9,561 nt of DNA from Cellulomonas sp. GTDB lineage: Bacteria > Actinomycetota > Actinomycetes > Actinomycetales > Cellulomonadaceae. Shown here piece after piece: positions 1-6,863 of this stretch. A program made the position numbers and the translations under genes. A model generated the notes under the pieces. That model saw nothing but the letters and a program-made list of their open reading frames with translations, did not search any database and was not told where the DNA came from. Each line of letters starts with the position of its first letter. The first letter of the stretch is position 1. The DNA is taken from contig DAIDJQ010000031.1 of the NCBI GenBank assembly GCA_027451305.1, forward strand, positions 1-9,561, written 5' to 3'.

Positions 1-956
1 ACCGTCTGGCGCTGGTCGGACGGGGTCTCCACCTGCACGCCGTCCAGGTGCGCCCGCCAGTCCGCGGCGGTGGCGGAGCGGCGGGCGGTGAAGCTGCGCG
101 GGCCAGGGCCGCAGTCGTGCTCGAGGTTGACCTTCGCCTGATCGACGCCGCGCAGCGAGAAGCCGAACCGCACCTCCACCACCTGGCCCGGCTCCGCGCG
201 GCCGGCCCACATCAGGCCGAACGGCCGCAGCGTGGTGGGCCGGATCCGGTCGAAGTCCAGGCGCGTGCCGCCCGGCATCAGCCGACGGTCGTACCAGAGC
301 ATCTGCCGCCACGCGCCCGGGGCGTCGCACTCCACGTGCACGGCCAGGGGCGCGCCCTCGACGACGATCTCGCCCTGCGCCACCCCGGGGGCCACCGCCT
401 GCAGCCGGGCCCGCAGCGGCACCGTGCGGCCGTAGGGGATGATCAGGCCGCCCATCGAGAAGTCGATCACCACGCGGGCGTCCCGGTGGGCGGGGAACGT
501 GTACCGGTGCACGGCGCTCTTGGGGCCGACGGTCAGCTCGCAGTGGATGCCGCTGCCGAGGGTTGCGGAGTAGTAGCCGGGCTCGGCCTGCTCGTCGACC
601 ACGTCCCACAAGGAGCCCAGGTCGTCCAGCGGCTGCAGCATCGGCGTGACGCGGAAGTAGTTGTAGTACTTGCGGATGGCGCCGGTGCCGGACTGCTGGA
701 AGTGCGTGAACCCGCTGGCCACCTGCCGGTCGTACAGCGGCACCGGCAGACCCTCGGTCCCCAGGTCGTACCGGCCGTAGCCGGTGGGGTACGCACCGGA
801 GTACGCGCACGCCGAGACCATGCCGAGCGGGTACGTGGCACCGGGGTGGGTGTTGCCCACCTGCGGCTTGGGCCACCACCAGGTGGCGGCCAGGCCCTGC
901 GGCTCCGGGAGCTCGGTGGCCTCCGTGCCGATGAACGGGTCGACGTGCTCGAACAC
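1..956 (-). CDS. Glycoside hydrolase family 92 (alpha-mannosidase family) protein, N-terminal part, cut by window edge
   Basis: GH92 enzymes are calcium-dependent exo-alpha-mannosidases. The 318 visible residues hold the N-terminal beta-sandwich domain: VDPFIGT at residues 5-11, GNTHPGATYPLGMV at 34-47, and SGFTHFQQSGTG at 81-92. These are family hallmarks, though a Trp-rich insertion (WWWPKP, 26-31) separates the first two motifs. Catalytic acids of the family lie in the C-terminal (alpha/alpha)6 domain, outside the window, so activity cannot be judged. The start is a GTG at 956. It has a strong purine-rich ribosome binding site (AGAGGAGAGG at 974-965 on the minus strand) and places VDPFIGT four residues from the N-terminus. 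There is no signal peptide, so the protein is probably cytoplasmic, unlike many secreted GH92 enzymes. It lies 125 bases downstream of trmL, probably as a separate unit. Confidence is high for family and low for exact substrate. Confidence 0.88.
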   Translation of the reverse strand, partial: MFEHVDPFIGTEATELPEPQGLAATWWWPKPQVGNTHPGATYPLGMVSACAYSGAYPTGYGRYDLGTEGLPVPLYDRQVASGFTHFQQSGTGAIRKYYNYFRVTPMLQPLDDLGSLWDVVDEQAEPGYYSATLGSGIHCELTVGPKSAVHRYTFPAHRDARVVIDFSMGGLIIPYGRTVPLRARLQAVAPGVAQGEIVVEGAPLAVHVECDAPGAWRQMLWYDRRLMPGGTRLDFDRIRPTTLRPFGLMWAGRAEPGQVVEVRFGFSLRGVDQAKVNLEHDCGPGPRSFTARRSATAADWRAHLDGVQVETPSDQRQT

Positions 957-964
957 GTGGGTCC

Positions 965-1004
965 CCTCTCCTCTGGCCGCATCGTGCCTGATCGGCGGAG
1001 GTTA
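965..1004 (-). promoter_or_regulatory. Possible promoter (-10) and ribosome binding site for the GH92 gene
   Basis: On the minus strand a TAACCT hexamer (1004-999) fits the actinobacterial TANNNT -10 pattern and would give a leader of about 35 bases. It is followed by an extended purine-rich ribosome binding site (974-963) ending 6 bases before the GTG. No convincing -35 hexamer is visible, so the promoter half is weak and the ribosome binding site is the solid part. Confidence 0.35.
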
Positions 1005-1061
1005 CGGCAGGGGGATGACGTCCGGGTTGCGTCGACACGTCGGGACGGCGCGGGATCACGA

Positions 1062-1073
1062 CGACGGCCGTCG
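1062..1073. repeat. 12-base perfect palindrome between trmL and the GH92 gene
   Basis: CGACGGCCGTCG reads identically on both strands, beginning 9 bases after the trmL stop and about 105 bases before the GH92 start. It could be an operator for the GH92 gene, part of a trmL 3' hairpin, or chance in GC-rich DNA. It does not resemble an operator I can name. Confidence 0.25.
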
Positions 1074-1081
1074 GCCGCAGA

Positions 1082-1558
1082 TCACGCGCCGCCCGGGAAC
1101 CCGATCTGCCGCCACGCCTCGTAGGTCGCCACCGCCGCCGCGTTCGACAGGTTCATCGACCGCCGCCCCGGCAGCATCGGGATGCGGACCCGGTCGGTCA
1201 CCCGTGGGTCGGCCTGCACCTCCGGTGGGAGGCCGGTCGGCTCGGCGCCGAACAGCAGCGCGTCGCCGTCCCGCCAGTCGACGTCGGTGTACCAGCGGCT
1301 CGCTCCCGTGGTGAAGGCGAGGACCCGGTCGAGGCCGGCCAGCGCGTGGTCGAGATCCGGGTGCACCACCACCTGGGCGAGGTCGTGGTAGTCCAGGCCC
1401 GCGCGGCGCAGCCGCGGCTCGTCGAGCTCGAAGCCGAGCGGTTCCACCAGGTGCAGCACGGCGCCGGTCCCGGAGACCATGCGGATCGCGTTGCCGGTGT
1501 TGCCCGCGATGCGCGGGGTGTGGAAGACGACGTGCAGCACGAGGCCCGATGCTGCCAC
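1082..1558 (-). CDS. trmL: tRNA (cytidine(34)-2'-O)-methyltransferase TrmL
   Basis: TrmL is a SPOUT-class methyltransferase. It uses S-adenosylmethionine to 2'-O-methylate the wobble nucleotide (C34/cmnm5U34) of tRNA-Leu isoacceptors in the cytoplasm. The 158 residues cover the family nearly end to end. Visible motifs are NTGN at 20-23, LRRAGLDYH-type sequence at 50-58 (here RLRRAGLDYHD), FGAEPTGLP at 103-111, IPM at 126-128 and RSMNLSNAAAVATYEAWRQ at 133-151. The last two form the trefoil-knot cofactor site. Identity to E. coli TrmL is obvious by eye along the whole length. The start is a GTG at 1558. A second GTG at 1540 (residue 7) would align exactly with the E. coli N-terminus, and neither has a clear ribosome binding site, so the start is uncertain by six codons. 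The gene is divergent from the aldo/keto reductase, and no obvious -10 hexamer is visible on its side. Confidence 0.95.
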   Translation of the reverse strand: MAASGLVLHVVFHTPRIAGNTGNAIRMVSGTGAVLHLVEPLGFELDEPRLRRAGLDYHDLAQVVVHPDLDHALAGLDRVLAFTTGASRWYTDVDWRDGDALLFGAEPTGLPPEVQADPRVTDRVRIPMLPGRRSMNLSNAAAVATYEAWRQIGFPGGA

Positions 1559-1561
1559 CGT

Positions 1562-1639
1562 GCGCCCACAGCTCCGGCGCCCGGCGCGGCGGAGGTCGCA
1601 CGCTGCGGTCCCCTCGGTCGCGCAGCTCCGTGTGGGCGC
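1562..1639. repeat. 9-base inverted repeat in the trmL / aldo-keto reductase divergent region
   Basis: GCGCCCACA at 1562-1570 is matched by its exact reverse complement TGTGGGCGC at 1631-1639. An 8-base direct repeat CAGCTCCG overlaps or abuts both arms (1569-1576 and 1623-1630). The arms are 60 bases apart, upstream of both divergent genes. They could be paired regulator sites, but in DNA this GC-rich a match of this size can arise by chance. Confidence 0.25.
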
Positions 1640-1646
1640 CGGTCGC

Positions 1647-1652
1647 TAGCCT
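1647..1652 (+). promoter_or_regulatory. Possible -10 element for the aldo/keto reductase gene
   Basis: TAGCCT fits TANNNT and lies 52 bases before the ATG at 1705, giving a leader of about 45 bases. That leader carries a ribosome binding site (GAGAGGA, 1689-1695) 9 bases before the ATG. No -35 match is seen at 16-19 bases spacing, so the promoter call is tentative. Confidence 0.35.
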
Positions 1653-1704
1653 GGATCCGCACCGCCGACGCCGGCCGGTGCACCTGCCGAGAGGATCGCC
1701 GCCG

Positions 1705-2739
1705 ATGCCCACGCCGTACGCCGCTGCCGAGAACCGGTACGACTCGATGACCTACCGGCGCACCGGGGACAGCGGCCTGGACCTGCCGGCCCTGTCGCTC
1801 GGCCTGTGGCACAACTTCGGCGACGCGAGCCCCTACGGCAACCAGCTCGACGTGCTGCACACCGCGTTCGACCTGGGCATCACCCACCTCGACGCGGCCA
1901 ACAACTACGGCCCCGGCCCCGGCTCGGCGGAGACGAACCTCGGCCGTGCGCTCGCGGCCGACCTCGCGGCGTACCGCGACGAGCTGGTGATCTCGTCCAA
2001 GGCGGGCTACGGCATGTGGACGGGGCCGTACCAGGACGGCGGCTCGCGCAAGTACCTGCTGTCCTCGCTCGACGCGTCGTTGCAGCGGCTCGGACTCGAG
2101 TACGTCGACATCTTCTACCACCACCGGCCGGACCCCAGCACCCCGCTGGAGGAGACGATGGGCGCCCTCGCCACGGCCGTGACCAGCGGGAAGGCGCTGT
2201 ACGTCGGTGTGTCCAACTACTCGCCGTCGCAGACGCGCGCCGCCCACGCCCTGCTCGCGGAGATGGGCGTCCGGCTGCTGATCCACCAGCCCAGCTACTC
2301 GATGTTCAACCGGCACGTGGAGCACGCGGCGCCGGGGGAGCGGGAGTCCCTGCTGGACGTGGTGGGCGACCTCGGGATCGGCACCATCGTGTTCTCCCCG
2401 CTCGCGCAGGGGCTGCTGACCGACCGCTACCTGTCGGGGGAGGTGCCCGCCGGCTCCCGGGCCGCCACGGGACGCTTCCTGTCCGCCTCCAACATCACGG
2501 CGACCTACCTGCAGCGCGCGCGTGCGCTCGACGAGTTCGCCAAGGGCCGCGACCAGAGCCTGGCCCAGCTCGCCCTGTCGTGGGTGCTGCGCGACGCGCG
2601 CATCACGTCGGCCCTGGTCGGTGCGAGCTCCGCCGAGCAGCTGCGGTCCAACGTCGCTGCGCTGACGGCCCCGCCGTTGACGGACGGTGAGGTCGCTGCC
2701 CTGGAGGAGTGGGCGGTCGACGGAACGGGCCGCAGCTGA
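1705..2739 (+). CDS. Aldo/keto reductase, L-glyceraldehyde-3-phosphate reductase (YghZ/Gpr) type
   Basis: This is a cytoplasmic NADPH-dependent reductase of the aldo/keto reductase superfamily. Its closest recognisable relative is E. coli YghZ, which reduces L-glyceraldehyde 3-phosphate and can detoxify methylglyoxal. The 344 residues match YghZ length (346). The catalytic tetrad is visible as D63, Y68, K99 and H140, in HLDAANNYGP, ISSKAGY and FYHHRPD. Other diagnostic stretches are PALSLGLWHNFG (28-39), GGSRKYLL (112-119), SPLAQGLLT (231-239) and the C-terminal cofactor motif VGASSAEQLRSN (305-316). The reading frame stays open upstream to 1549, but that extension is Arg/Pro-rich and unlike the family. 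The ATG at 1705 has a ribosome binding site and matches the YghZ N-terminus. The gene is monocistronic and convergent with the GH13 gene. The true substrate in this organism is unproven. Confidence 0.93.
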   Translation: MPTPYAAAENRYDSMTYRRTGDSGLDLPALSLGLWHNFGDASPYGNQLDVLHTAFDLGITHLDAANNYGPGPGSAETNLGRALAADLAAYRDELVISSKAGYGMWTGPYQDGGSRKYLLSSLDASLQRLGLEYVDIFYHHRPDPSTPLEETMGALATAVTSGKALYVGVSNYSPSQTRAAHALLAEMGVRLLIHQPSYSMFNRHVEHAAPGERESLLDVVGDLGIGTIVFSPLAQGLLTDRYLSGEVPAGSRAATGRFLSASNITATYLQRARALDEFAKGRDQSLAQLALSWVLRDARITSALVGASSAEQLRSNVAALTAPPLTDGEVAALEEWAVDGTGRS

Positions 2740-2752
2740 CCCGATCCCGCAC

Positions 2753-2776
2753 CCGGCTGCTGGAGCGCTCAGCCGG
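2753..2776. terminator. Bidirectional hairpin between convergent genes
   Basis: CCGGCTG (2753-2759) pairs perfectly with CAGCCGG (2770-2776) around a 10-base loop. It begins 14 bases after the aldo/keto reductase stop and overlaps the GH13 stop codon (2769-2771). It could terminate or stabilise both converging transcripts. There is no T-run on either side, so it is not a classic intrinsic terminator, although many high-GC actinobacterial terminators lack one. Confidence 0.4.
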
Positions 2777-4148
2777 AGTGGACCGCCCAGCCGGTCGGCG
2801 GGACCGACCCGGCATCGCCCCACGACGGGTCGCTGACCGCCAGCCGCTCGCCGGCCGGCGCCGCCACCGGCTCGGTCCCGAGGTTCAGCGCCAGCACCAG
2901 TGAGGCGCCGCCGCCGCGCTGCGCGACGGTGATCCGCGCCGCTGTGTTGGAGAGCTCGGACACCTCGGTCGTGGCGTCGACCACCCACGGATGCCGCCGG
3001 CGCAGGCCGAACAGCTCCTGGTGCAGCCGGTAGACCGGCACCCCGATCGGCGACAGCCCGTCGGGCAGGGCGGGGAACGCCGGCCGGATCTCGTCGTCCC
3101 CGCCGACCCGCGCCTCCTTCACGCCGCGGAACCCGTGCTCGTCGCCGGCGTACACCGACGGGATTCCGGGCAGCAGCGCCAGCAGGGCGACGGCGTGCCC
3201 CGACAGCTCGGGCGGAACCGTCGAGGCGATCCGCGTCACGTCATGGTTGCCCACGAACGTCTGCGGCAGGAACCGCTCCACCAGCTCCCCGTGCCGGGTC
3301 AGCGACCAGGCCAGCTCCCACAGGTTCCGGTCGACCAGCGAGCTCCAGATCGCCTTCCACAGCTCGTACTGGGTCACCGAGTCCAACCCGGACTCCGCGA
3401 CGTAGGCGGCGTAGTCGCCGTGGATCATCTCGCCGAGGAACCAGGCGTCGGGGTGCGCGGCGCGTACCGCGGGCAGCACGGCGGACCAGAACGACGTCGG
3501 CACCGCGTACGCCGCGTCGAGCCGCCAGCCGTCCGCACCACGCTCCAGCCAGTGCGTCATCACCTGCCCGACGTACCGACGCACCCGAGGGTCGTCGTGG
3601 TTCAGGGCGACGAGGGCGCCGTGCCCCTCGAACGTCGCCGGCCGGCCGGCGTCCCACCGGATGAGCCCACCGGCCTCGCTGCCAGGCCCGTCCGCCAGTG
3701 CCTGCCGGACCCAGGGGTGCCCGCGCGCCACGTGGTTGAACACGCCGTCGAGCAGCACGCGCACCCCACGGGCGTGGGCCGCCGCGATCAGCTCGGCCAG
3801 CTGCTCGTCCCCACCGAGCCGGGCGTCCACGTGCAGGTGGTCGAGAGTGTCGTAGCCGTGCGTCGCGGACTCGAACACCGGGCCGAGCAGCAGCCCGTTC
3901 GCCCCGAGACCCACCAGGTGGTCGAGCCAGCCGATCAGCTGCCGCAGCCCACGCCCCGGTGCCGCTGACGACCCGTCCGTCGCGGCGCCGGTGAAGCCGA
4001 GCGGGTACACCTGCCACCAGATCGCCTGCGCGGCCCAGCCGGTCTGCGGGCTCGGGTGCGCGTGCGACGGCTGCGCCTGCGGCCGGTCCGTCCCCTCCGA
4101 CCGGCCCGGGGTTCCCGCCCGGCCCGCCGCGCCCGACCCGTCGGCCAC
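2769..4148 (-). CDS. GH13 alpha-amylase-family glycosidase, cytoplasmic
   Basis: This enzyme acts on alpha-glucosidic bonds by a retaining mechanism in a (beta/alpha)8 barrel. The four classic GH13 regions are intact: I, LLDGVFNH (132-139); II, GWRLDAAYA (207-215) with nucleophile D211; III, FLGEM (237-241) with acid/base E240; IV, FVGNHD (298-303) with stabiliser D303. Region V appears as LVALNHDD (179-186), similar to cyclomaltodextrinase/neopullulanase-like enzymes. The barrel begins at IWWQVYPLGF (43-52) and a short C-terminal beta domain follows residue 390. There is no signal peptide. The first 40 residues are a Gly/Pro/Ser-rich leader of no recognised function. The GTG start directly follows the recQ TGA, with GGAGG five bases upstream inside recQ, so translation is probably coupled. 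Subfamily and substrate (maltodextrin, trehalose or sucrose type) cannot be read from sequence alone. Confidence 0.9.
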   Translation of the reverse strand: MADGSGAAGRAGTPGRSEGTDRPQAQPSHAHPSPQTGWAAQAIWWQVYPLGFTGAATDGSSAAPGRGLRQLIGWLDHLVGLGANGLLLGPVFESATHGYDTLDHLHVDARLGGDEQLAELIAAAHARGVRVLLDGVFNHVARGHPWVRQALADGPGSEAGGLIRWDAGRPATFEGHGALVALNHDDPRVRRYVGQVMTHWLERGADGWRLDAAYAVPTSFWSAVLPAVRAAHPDAWFLGEMIHGDYAAYVAESGLDSVTQYELWKAIWSSLVDRNLWELAWSLTRHGELVERFLPQTFVGNHDVTRIASTVPPELSGHAVALLALLPGIPSVYAGDEHGFRGVKEARVGGDDEIRPAFPALPDGLSPIGVPVYRLHQELFGLRRRHPWVVDATTEVSELSNTAARITVAQRGGGASLVLALNLGTEPVAAPAGERLAVSDPSWGDAGSVPPTGWAVHSG

Positions 4149-5975
4149 TCAGACCTCCAGCGCCGCGAGCACGCCGGCGCCGTACCGCTCCAGCTTCGCC
4201 GCACCGACGCCACCGATCGACGCCAGCTCGTCCAGGCTCGTCGGGCGCCGCACCGCCATGTCCCGCAGCGTGGCGTCGTGGAAGACGACGTACGCCGGCA
4301 CTCCCTGCTCGCGCGCGACGCCTGCCCGCCAGGCGCGCAGCCGTTCGAAGGCCGCCGCGTCGTCGTCCTCCAGCTGCACCGTCGCCGCAGCCGGACGTGC
4401 CGTCCGCACCCGTGCCGTCCGCGCCGAGCGCGGCGCCTCCCGCCGCAGCCGTACCTCCCGGTCACCGCGCAGCACCTCGGCGCTGCCCTGGGTCAGCCGG
4501 AGCGTGCCGTACCCGTCGGTGTCCACCGCGAGCAGCTCGGCCGCCAGCAGCTGCCGCACCACGCCCCGCCACTCCACGTCGGACAGGTCCGCACCGATCC
4601 CGAAGGTCGACAGCTCCTCGTGCCCCAGGCTCCGCACCCGGTCGGACACCTTGCCGCGCAGGATGTCCACCAGGTGCCCCACGCCGTACCGCTGCCCCCG
4701 TTGGTCGAGCCGGACCACCGTGGACAGCAGCTTCTGTGCCGGCACCGTGCCGTCCCACGTCGAAGGCGGGTCGAGGCACGTGTCGCAGTTGCCGCACGGA
4801 CCCGTCGACTCCTGGCCGAAGTACGACAGCAGCTGCACCCGCCGGCAGTCCGCCGTCTCGCAGAGCGCCAGCATCGCGTCGAGGTGCTGGGTGAGCCTGC
4901 GCCGGTGCGCCGCGTCCCCGTCCGACCCCTCGATCAGCCGCCGCTGCTGCACCACGTCCGCCAGCCCGTACGCCAGCCAGGCGGTCGACGGCAGCCCGTC
5001 CCGGCCGGCGCGGCCGGTCTCCTGGTAGTAGCCCTCCACCGACTTGGGCAGGTCCAGGTGCGCCACGAACCGCACGTCCGGCTTGTCGATCCCCATGCCG
5101 AACGCGATGGTCGCCACCATCACCAGACCGTCCTCGCGCAGGAACCTCGCCTGGTTGCGCGCCCGCACCGCCCGGTCGAGGCCCGCGTGGTAGGGCAGCG
5201 CGGAGATGCCCTGACCCACCAGGAACTCCGCGGTCTGCTCCACGGACGCCCGGGACAGGCAGTAGACGATCCCGCTGTCCCCGGGGTGCTCGGTGCGCAG
5301 CAGGTGCAGCAGCTGGGTGCGCGGGCTGTCCTTCGGCACGATCCGGTACCGGATGTTGGGCCGGTCGAAGCTCGCGACGAAGTTCCGGGCGCCCTCCAGC
5401 GCCAGCCGCTGCACGATCTCGGCGTGGGTGGCCGCCGTCGCGGTGGCCGTCAGCGCGACGCGGGGGACGTCCGGCCAGCGCTCGTGGAGCAGCGACAGCT
5501 GCAGGTAGTCCGGCCGGAAGTCGTGCCCCCACTGCGACACGCAGTGCGCCTCGTCGATCGCGAACAGCGCCACGCGGCCCCGGTCCAGCAGGTCGAGGGT
5601 GTCCGGGGCGGTCAGCCGCTCCGGGGCCAGGTACAGCAGGTCCAGCTCCCCGGCGAGGTACGCGCGCTCGGTGTCCCGACGAGCCGTCGGGTCCTGCGTC
5701 GAGTTGAGGAAGCCGGCGCGCACGCCCAGCGCGGACAGCGCGTCCACCTGGTCCTGCATCAGCGCGATCAGCGGCGACACCACCACGCCCGTGCCGTCCC
5801 GCACCAGCGACGGCACCTGGTAGCACAGCGACTTGCCGCCACCGGTGGGCATCAGCACGATCGCGTCGCCGCCGGCCACCACGTGGTCGATCACCTGGGC
5901 CTGGGTGCCGCGGAACTCGTCGTAGCCCCACACCGTGCGCAGCACGTCGAGCGGGGTCTGCGACGTCTGCTGCAC
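4149..5975 (-). CDS. recQ: ATP-dependent DNA helicase RecQ
   Basis: RecQ unwinds DNA 3'-5' and acts in recombination repair and stalled-fork processing. Numbering from the chosen start (608 residues), it has motif 0 with Q25 in FRGTQAQ, Walker A MPTGGGKS (42-49), DEAH at 141-144 followed by the RecQ signature [13 protein letters not shown], motif III ALTATAT (174-180), and motif [12 protein letters not shown] (318-327). The zinc-binding cysteines C377, C394, C397 and C400 follow, then a winged-helix RQC region (to about 500). A basic Arg/Ala-rich linker (about 500-530) precedes an HRDC domain (about 535-608). Length equals E. coli RecQ (609-610). Two in-frame GTGs exist, at 5981 and 5975. The -10 hexamer at 5987-5982 would place the transcript start at 5975, so I prefer that one; 5981 is the alternative. 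It is first in a two-gene unit with the GH13 gene and divergent from the dehydrogenase. Confidence 0.96.
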   Translation of the reverse strand: MQQTSQTPLDVLRTVWGYDEFRGTQAQVIDHVVAGGDAIVLMPTGGGKSLCYQVPSLVRDGTGVVVSPLIALMQDQVDALSALGVRAGFLNSTQDPTARRDTERAYLAGELDLLYLAPERLTAPDTLDLLDRGRVALFAIDEAHCVSQWGHDFRPDYLQLSLLHERWPDVPRVALTATATAATHAEIVQRLALEGARNFVASFDRPNIRYRIVPKDSPRTQLLHLLRTEHPGDSGIVYCLSRASVEQTAEFLVGQGISALPYHAGLDRAVRARNQARFLREDGLVMVATIAFGMGIDKPDVRFVAHLDLPKSVEGYYQETGRAGRDGLPSTAWLAYGLADVVQQRRLIEGSDGDAAHRRRLTQHLDAMLALCETADCRRVQLLSYFGQESTGPCGNCDTCLDPPSTWDGTVPAQKLLSTVVRLDQRGQRYGVGHLVDILRGKVSDRVRSLGHEELSTFGIGADLSDVEWRGVVRQLLAAELLAVDTDGYGTLRLTQGSAEVLRGDREVRLRREAPRSARTARVRTARPAAATVQLEDDDAAAFERLRAWRAGVAREQGVPAYVVFHDATLRDMAVRRPTSLDELASIGGVGAAKLERYGAGVLAALEV

Positions 5976-5981
5976 CCGCAC

Positions 5982-5987
5982 ACCCTA
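5982..5987 (-). promoter_or_regulatory. -10 element of recQ, predicted leaderless
   Basis: On the minus strand TAGGGT spans 5987-5982. Seven bases after its last T is the G of an in-frame GTG at 5975, the standard distance from -10 to transcript start. This predicts a leaderless recQ-GH13 mRNA. No ribosome binding site precedes either candidate GTG. No good -35 hexamer is visible at 17-18 bases spacing. Confidence 0.5.
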
Positions 5988-6037
5988 CGAGTCGCCCCCG
6001 ACACCCGGACGCCTCCCCGTGCACGGCCGTCGGTCCG

Positions 6038-6043
6038 TAGGGT
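6038..6043 (+). promoter_or_regulatory. -10 element of the short-chain dehydrogenase gene, predicted leaderless
   Basis: TAGGGT ends exactly 7 bases before the A of the ATG at 6050, the expected spacing for transcription to start on the start codon. The same bases (AGGG, 7 bases from ATG) could instead be a weak ribosome binding site, so the two readings compete. No -35 match is seen. Confidence 0.5.
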
Positions 6044-6049
6044 GGCCGC

Positions 6050-6829
6050 ATGGGTACTGCACTGGTCACCGGCGCGAGCGCCGGCCTGGGACTGGAGTTC
6101 GCCTGGCAGCTCGCCACCGCGCACCACGACGTGGTTCTGGTGGCGCGGGACGAGGAGCGGCTGCGCCGCCTCGCCGCCCAGCTCGAGGCGGCCGCGGGCG
6201 TGCGCGCCGAGGTGCTGGTGGCAGACCTCTCGGTGCGCAGCGACCTCGACCGCGTGGCCGACCGGCTGCGCGACGAGACGCACCCCGTGGGGCTGCTGGT
6301 CAACAACGCGGGCTTCGGGCTCGCGCAGGAGCTCATCGGCGGCGACCTGGCCCGCGAGGAGTACGCCCTGGACGTGATGGTGCGGGCGGTGCTGGTGCTG
6401 TCCCACGCCGCGGCCGGCGCGATGGTGCAGCGCGGGCGCGGCGCGATCCTGAACGTGGGTTCGGTGGCAGGGCTGCTGGCCTCCGGCACCTACTCGGCGC
6501 ACAAGGCGTGGGTGCGCTCGTTCACCGAGGGTCTCGCGGTGGAGCTGCAGGGGACCGGCGTCACGGCCACCGTGGTGCAGCCGGGGTTCGTCCGCACCGA
6601 GTTCCACGAGCGCGGCGGGATCGACGTGAGCATGTTCCCGGACGTCACCTTCCTGAACCCGGAGGACGTGGTGGCCGCGGCGCTCGCGGACGTGCGCCGC
6701 GGCGTGGTGCTCTCCACGCCGAGCCTGCGGTACCGCGTGGCCGCCGCAGCCGCCCGGGTCGCCCCGCGGTCGGCGGTCCGCGCCTTCGGCCGCTACCGCA
6801 AGGCGCTGCAGGACCCGGGCCAGCGCTGA
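6050..6829 (+). CDS. Short-chain dehydrogenase/reductase (classical SDR)
   Basis: This is an NAD(P)(H)-dependent oxidoreductase with a single Rossmann domain, cytoplasmic, 259 residues, the usual length for a classical SDR. It has the cofactor loop TGASAGLG (7-14), an Arg-Asp pair after beta-2 (VARDEERL, 31-38) suggesting NADPH preference, and NNAG (85-88). The catalytic S138, Y148 and K152 lie in NVGSVAGLL and TYSAHK. The Ser-Tyr gap is 10 rather than the more usual 13 residues, giving the compact ASGTYSAHKAWV form that I associate with an actinobacterial subgroup. PGFVRTEF (193-200) is the usual segment after beta-6. The substrate is unknown. The ATG at 6050 starts directly at the Rossmann strand, so little or nothing is missing. 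pyrE follows 34 bases downstream with its own promoter, so the two may be only partly co-transcribed. Confidence 0.92.
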   Translation: MGTALVTGASAGLGLEFAWQLATAHHDVVLVARDEERLRRLAAQLEAAAGVRAEVLVADLSVRSDLDRVADRLRDETHPVGLLVNNAGFGLAQELIGGDLAREEYALDVMVRAVLVLSHAAAGAMVQRGRGAILNVGSVAGLLASGTYSAHKAWVRSFTEGLAVELQGTGVTATVVQPGFVRTEFHERGGIDVSMFPDVTFLNPEDVVAAALADVRRGVVLSTPSLRYRVAAAAARVAPRSAVRAFGRYRKALQDPGQR

Positions 6830-6855
6830 CCGCCGGGCCGTCGACTGGCTACCCT
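6826..6855 (+). promoter_or_regulatory. pyrE promoter (-35 CTGACC, -10 TACCCT)
   Basis: CTGACC (6826-6831) matches the -35 consensus TTGACA at four of six positions. It is followed by an 18-base spacer and TACCCT (6850-6855), which fits TANNNT. The -35 overlaps the stop codon of the upstream dehydrogenase. The -10 ends 9 bases before the pyrE GTG at 6864, leaving a leader of 0-3 bases and no room for a ribosome binding site. This is the best-formed promoter in the window. Confidence 0.6.
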
Positions 6856-6863
6856 GGCCAACC

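Larger units (their letters stand above)
5981..6044. repeat. Mirror-image CGTAGGGTG boxes in the recQ / dehydrogenase divergent promoter region
   Basis: CACCCTACG (5981-5989) is the exact reverse complement of CGTAGGGTG (6036-6044), a perfect 9-base inverted repeat with a 46-base interior. Each arm contains a TAGGGT hexamer oriented toward its own gene. The symmetry is best explained as two divergent -10 elements sharing extended sequence. A shared regulator site is the alternative. Confidence 0.5.

Noticed and set aside
1549..1704. A 52-codon upstream extension of the aldo/keto reductase reading frame
   Set aside because: It is Arg/Pro-rich, not matched by YghZ-type proteins, and overlaps the predicted promoter. 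The ATG at 1705 has a ribosome binding site and the family N-terminus.
2761..2772. GAGCGCTC core resembling the CebR operator TGGGAGCGCTCCCA of cellulose-degrading actinobacteria
   Set aside because: Only the 8-base core and little of the flanks match, and it lies between two converging 3' ends where an operator would control nothing.
4056..6377. A 773-codon open frame on the plus strand opposite recQ, and other long open frames antisense to recQ, GH13 and GH92
   Set aside because: The translations are Arg/Pro/Gly/Ala/His-rich without domains and run opposite well-recognised genes. High GC keeps antisense frames free of stops.
6050..6829. Short Ser-Tyr distance in the dehydrogenase as a sign of a broken active site
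   Set aside because: Ser, Tyr and Lys are all present in proper context. The compact GTYSAHKAWV form fits a normal actinobacterial SDR subgroup.
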